NCBI GenBank assembly: GCA_023362775.1 | Contig: JALMGJ010000005.1 | Span: 82,625,921-82,689,920 of the forward strand | Length of the DNA stretch: 64,000 nucleotides | Reading direction: 5' to 3' | From: Charina bottae | Lineage: Eukaryota; Chordata; Lepidosauria; Squamata; Charinaidae | Shown here: in pieces, positions 62,797 through 64,000 of the stretch | Layout: each line of letters starts with the position of its first letter | Numbering within the stretch: position 1 is the first letter of the stretch | The notes under the pieces: generated by a model | What the model was told of the DNA's origin: nothing | Seen by the model: the letters and a program-made list of their open reading frames with translations, nothing else | Databases searched by the model: none | Made by a program: the position numbers and the translations under genes

Positions 62797-63656
62797 TCAT
62801 CTCTTTGTCTTTTGGTATCTCCACTTTTTCTTCCAAGTTTTCCTCCATCTGGAGTTTTCCTCCAGATGCATCTGGAGAGATGCATCTTTCATATCTGTCT
62901 TATATTTCTCTAAAAATGCTTTTGCTTTTAATATGGAAGTTATCCTGAACCTTTGCCCTTTAAACATAAAAGATACACCTTCTAATCTCTCCCATCTAAA
63001 TGAAATATTATTTCGCTTTAACTTTTCTGTAAAGAAGGCATAGTCTTTTCTTTTTCTTAATATCCTCAAAGGTATTTCTTTTAGTACAATTATTTCTTTT
63101 CCTTCTATATTTAATCCAGTATTATAATGTTTCTTCAAAATTTGCTCTTTTATAACTTTTCTCACAAAATATATCAATATGTCTCTAGGTACTTTCTTAT
63201 CTCTAGCATAACGTGAATTAACTCTAAAAATTTTATCTATTTCCAAATCTAAATCTTATTCTTTTATCTCCAAAAATTTAGCTAGTATAGAAACAATTCT
63301 TTCTCTTACATTTTCATTTGGTTGTTCTGGAACTGCTCTCAATCTCAAGATATATTCCTTCTCTCTCATTTCTGCTAATGCAGTAATATCTAAATTATAT
63401 TCAAGTTCCTTAGTAACATCTTCTGATTTAGTCTCTAATTTTTGCATCTGCCCTTGCATGTCTTTAAGTTCCCCTGACAAAGTGTTCACAACTTCCTTTA
63501 CTGTCTGCACTTCTTTTTTAAATTCCTGTTTAATCTCTTGAGTTATTTCTTTCTTCATTTCTTCCATCTTCTTATCTATTTTTTTATCTAAAGATGCAAT
63601 TTGTTCTTCCATCTGCTTGTTTTGTACCATTGAATCTTCCATTTTCTTATTTAGTG
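62797..63656 (-). pseudogene. L1 ORF1, 5'-truncated
   Basis: 63642-63256: NKQMEEQIASLDKKIDKKME, EVVNTLSGELKDMQGQMQKL, MREKEYILRLRAVPEQPNEN. A stop near 63255 is followed by 63246-62797: MEIDKIFRVNSRYARDKKVP, RDILIYFVRKVIKEQILKKH, FKGQRFRITSILKAKAFLEK. The start is lost at the insertion boundary 63656. Confidence 0.9.
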
Positions 63657-63671
63657 ACCTTGCAGGATCTT

Positions 63672-64000
63672 GAGCATTACCTTACTGGCATGTGAAATAA
63701 GTGCCACTGTTTGATAGTTTGAACATTCTTTAGTGTTTCCCTTTTTTGGTATGGGATATAAGTTGATTTTTTCCAGTCTGATGGCCATTCTTGTGTTTTC
63801 CAAATTTGCTGGTGTATGGCATGCATCACCTTGACAGCATCATCTTGCAAGATTTTAAACAGTTCAGCTGGGATACCATTGTCTCCTGCTGCCTTGTTGT
63901 TAGCAGTGCTTCTTAAGGCCCATTCAACCTCACTCTTCAGGATATCTGGCTCTAACTCACTGACCACACCATCAAAGCTATCCCGATATTATTATCCTTC
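63672..64000 (-). mobile_element. BovB LINE, upstream RT fragment, runs off the window
   Basis: The minus strand reads ELEPDILKSEVEWALRSTAN, NKAAGDNGIPAELFKILQDD, AVKVMHAIHQQIWKTQEWPS, DWKKSTYIPYQKRETLKN, the RT entry of BovB. It continues past 64000, so the endonuclease should lie beyond the window. Confidence 0.9.

Larger units (their letters stand above)
55852..63656 (-). mobile_element. L1 LINE nested in BovB, carrying a nested L2
   Basis: A reversed poly(A) (T run from 55852) and the perfect 15-bp duplication ACCTTGCAGGATCTT (55837-55851, 63657-63671) define the insertion. It is 5'-truncated within ORF1. ORF1 pieces lie at 62797-63642, ORF2 at 61137-62720 and 56118-58280, with L2 at 58281-61136 between them. 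Without the L2 it is about 4.95 kb. Confidence 0.95.

Overview
The window looks like repeat-dense nuclear DNA from a squamate reptile (lizard or snake lineage). The reasons are the co-occurrence of RTE/BovB, L2, CR1, L1 and R4-type LINEs, Sauria-like and other tRNA-derived SINEs, Ty1/copia and Ty3/gypsy elements, and several DNA-transposon families, with A+T-rich intergenic DNA broken by very CpG-rich islands. I see only one candidate host exon, at the left end: a CpG island at 1440-2120 with a 68-codon open first exon (1902-2105) that ends at a good 5' splice site. I do not recognise that gene, and I found no further host exon. All other coding sequence is transposon-derived or captured by transposons.

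Layout. 1-5.7 kb: SINE, CpG-island exon, intron-like DNA, old RTE relic. 5.7-7.9 kb: CR1 split by hAT element A. 8-9.7 kb: BovB and RTE relics. 9.7-12.7 kb: CR1 split by hAT element B and a tRNA SINE. 14.8-24.4 kb: near full-length L2 (minus strand) split by a complete young copia element (17605-23195), itself split by a solo LTR of a related family. 24.5-27.2 kb: second copia (5' LTR to integrase). 27.7-32 kb: two TA-flanked DNA elements, a short hAT and a Ty3/gypsy relic. 32.6-35.6 kb: L1 with a solo LTR inside. 35.7-38.2 kb: CR1, SINEs, third TA-flanked element, R4 fragment. 38.2-50.1 kb: L1 (minus strand) broken by truncated hAT C, by a LINE with an endonuclease-RT-zinc-finger layout (called LINE-Z here), and by an L2 that carries hAT element D. 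51.5-64 kb: a BovB (minus strand) broken by a second LINE-Z (plus strand) and by an L1 that carries an L2 with an open 884-residue reading frame.

The most interesting content is a family of four non-autonomous hAT elements (A-D). Their ends are of the CAGGGGTCGGCAAAC type, and the three intact ones have perfect 8-bp target duplications. Their interiors are CpG-rich and look like captured pieces of host genes. A holds most of the single-exon ADO (cysteamine dioxygenase) coding region. B holds the start of a BCL2L10/NR-13-like first exon. D holds a MED13L-like first-exon start with part of it duplicated. C holds three tandem copies of an unidentified ATG-containing segment. All four carry a 38-bp minisatellite of inverted CCAAT boxes and GC boxes next to one end, so they can be viewed as mobile CpG islands (Pack-type hATs). 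Gene identities rest on motif recognition without any database search.
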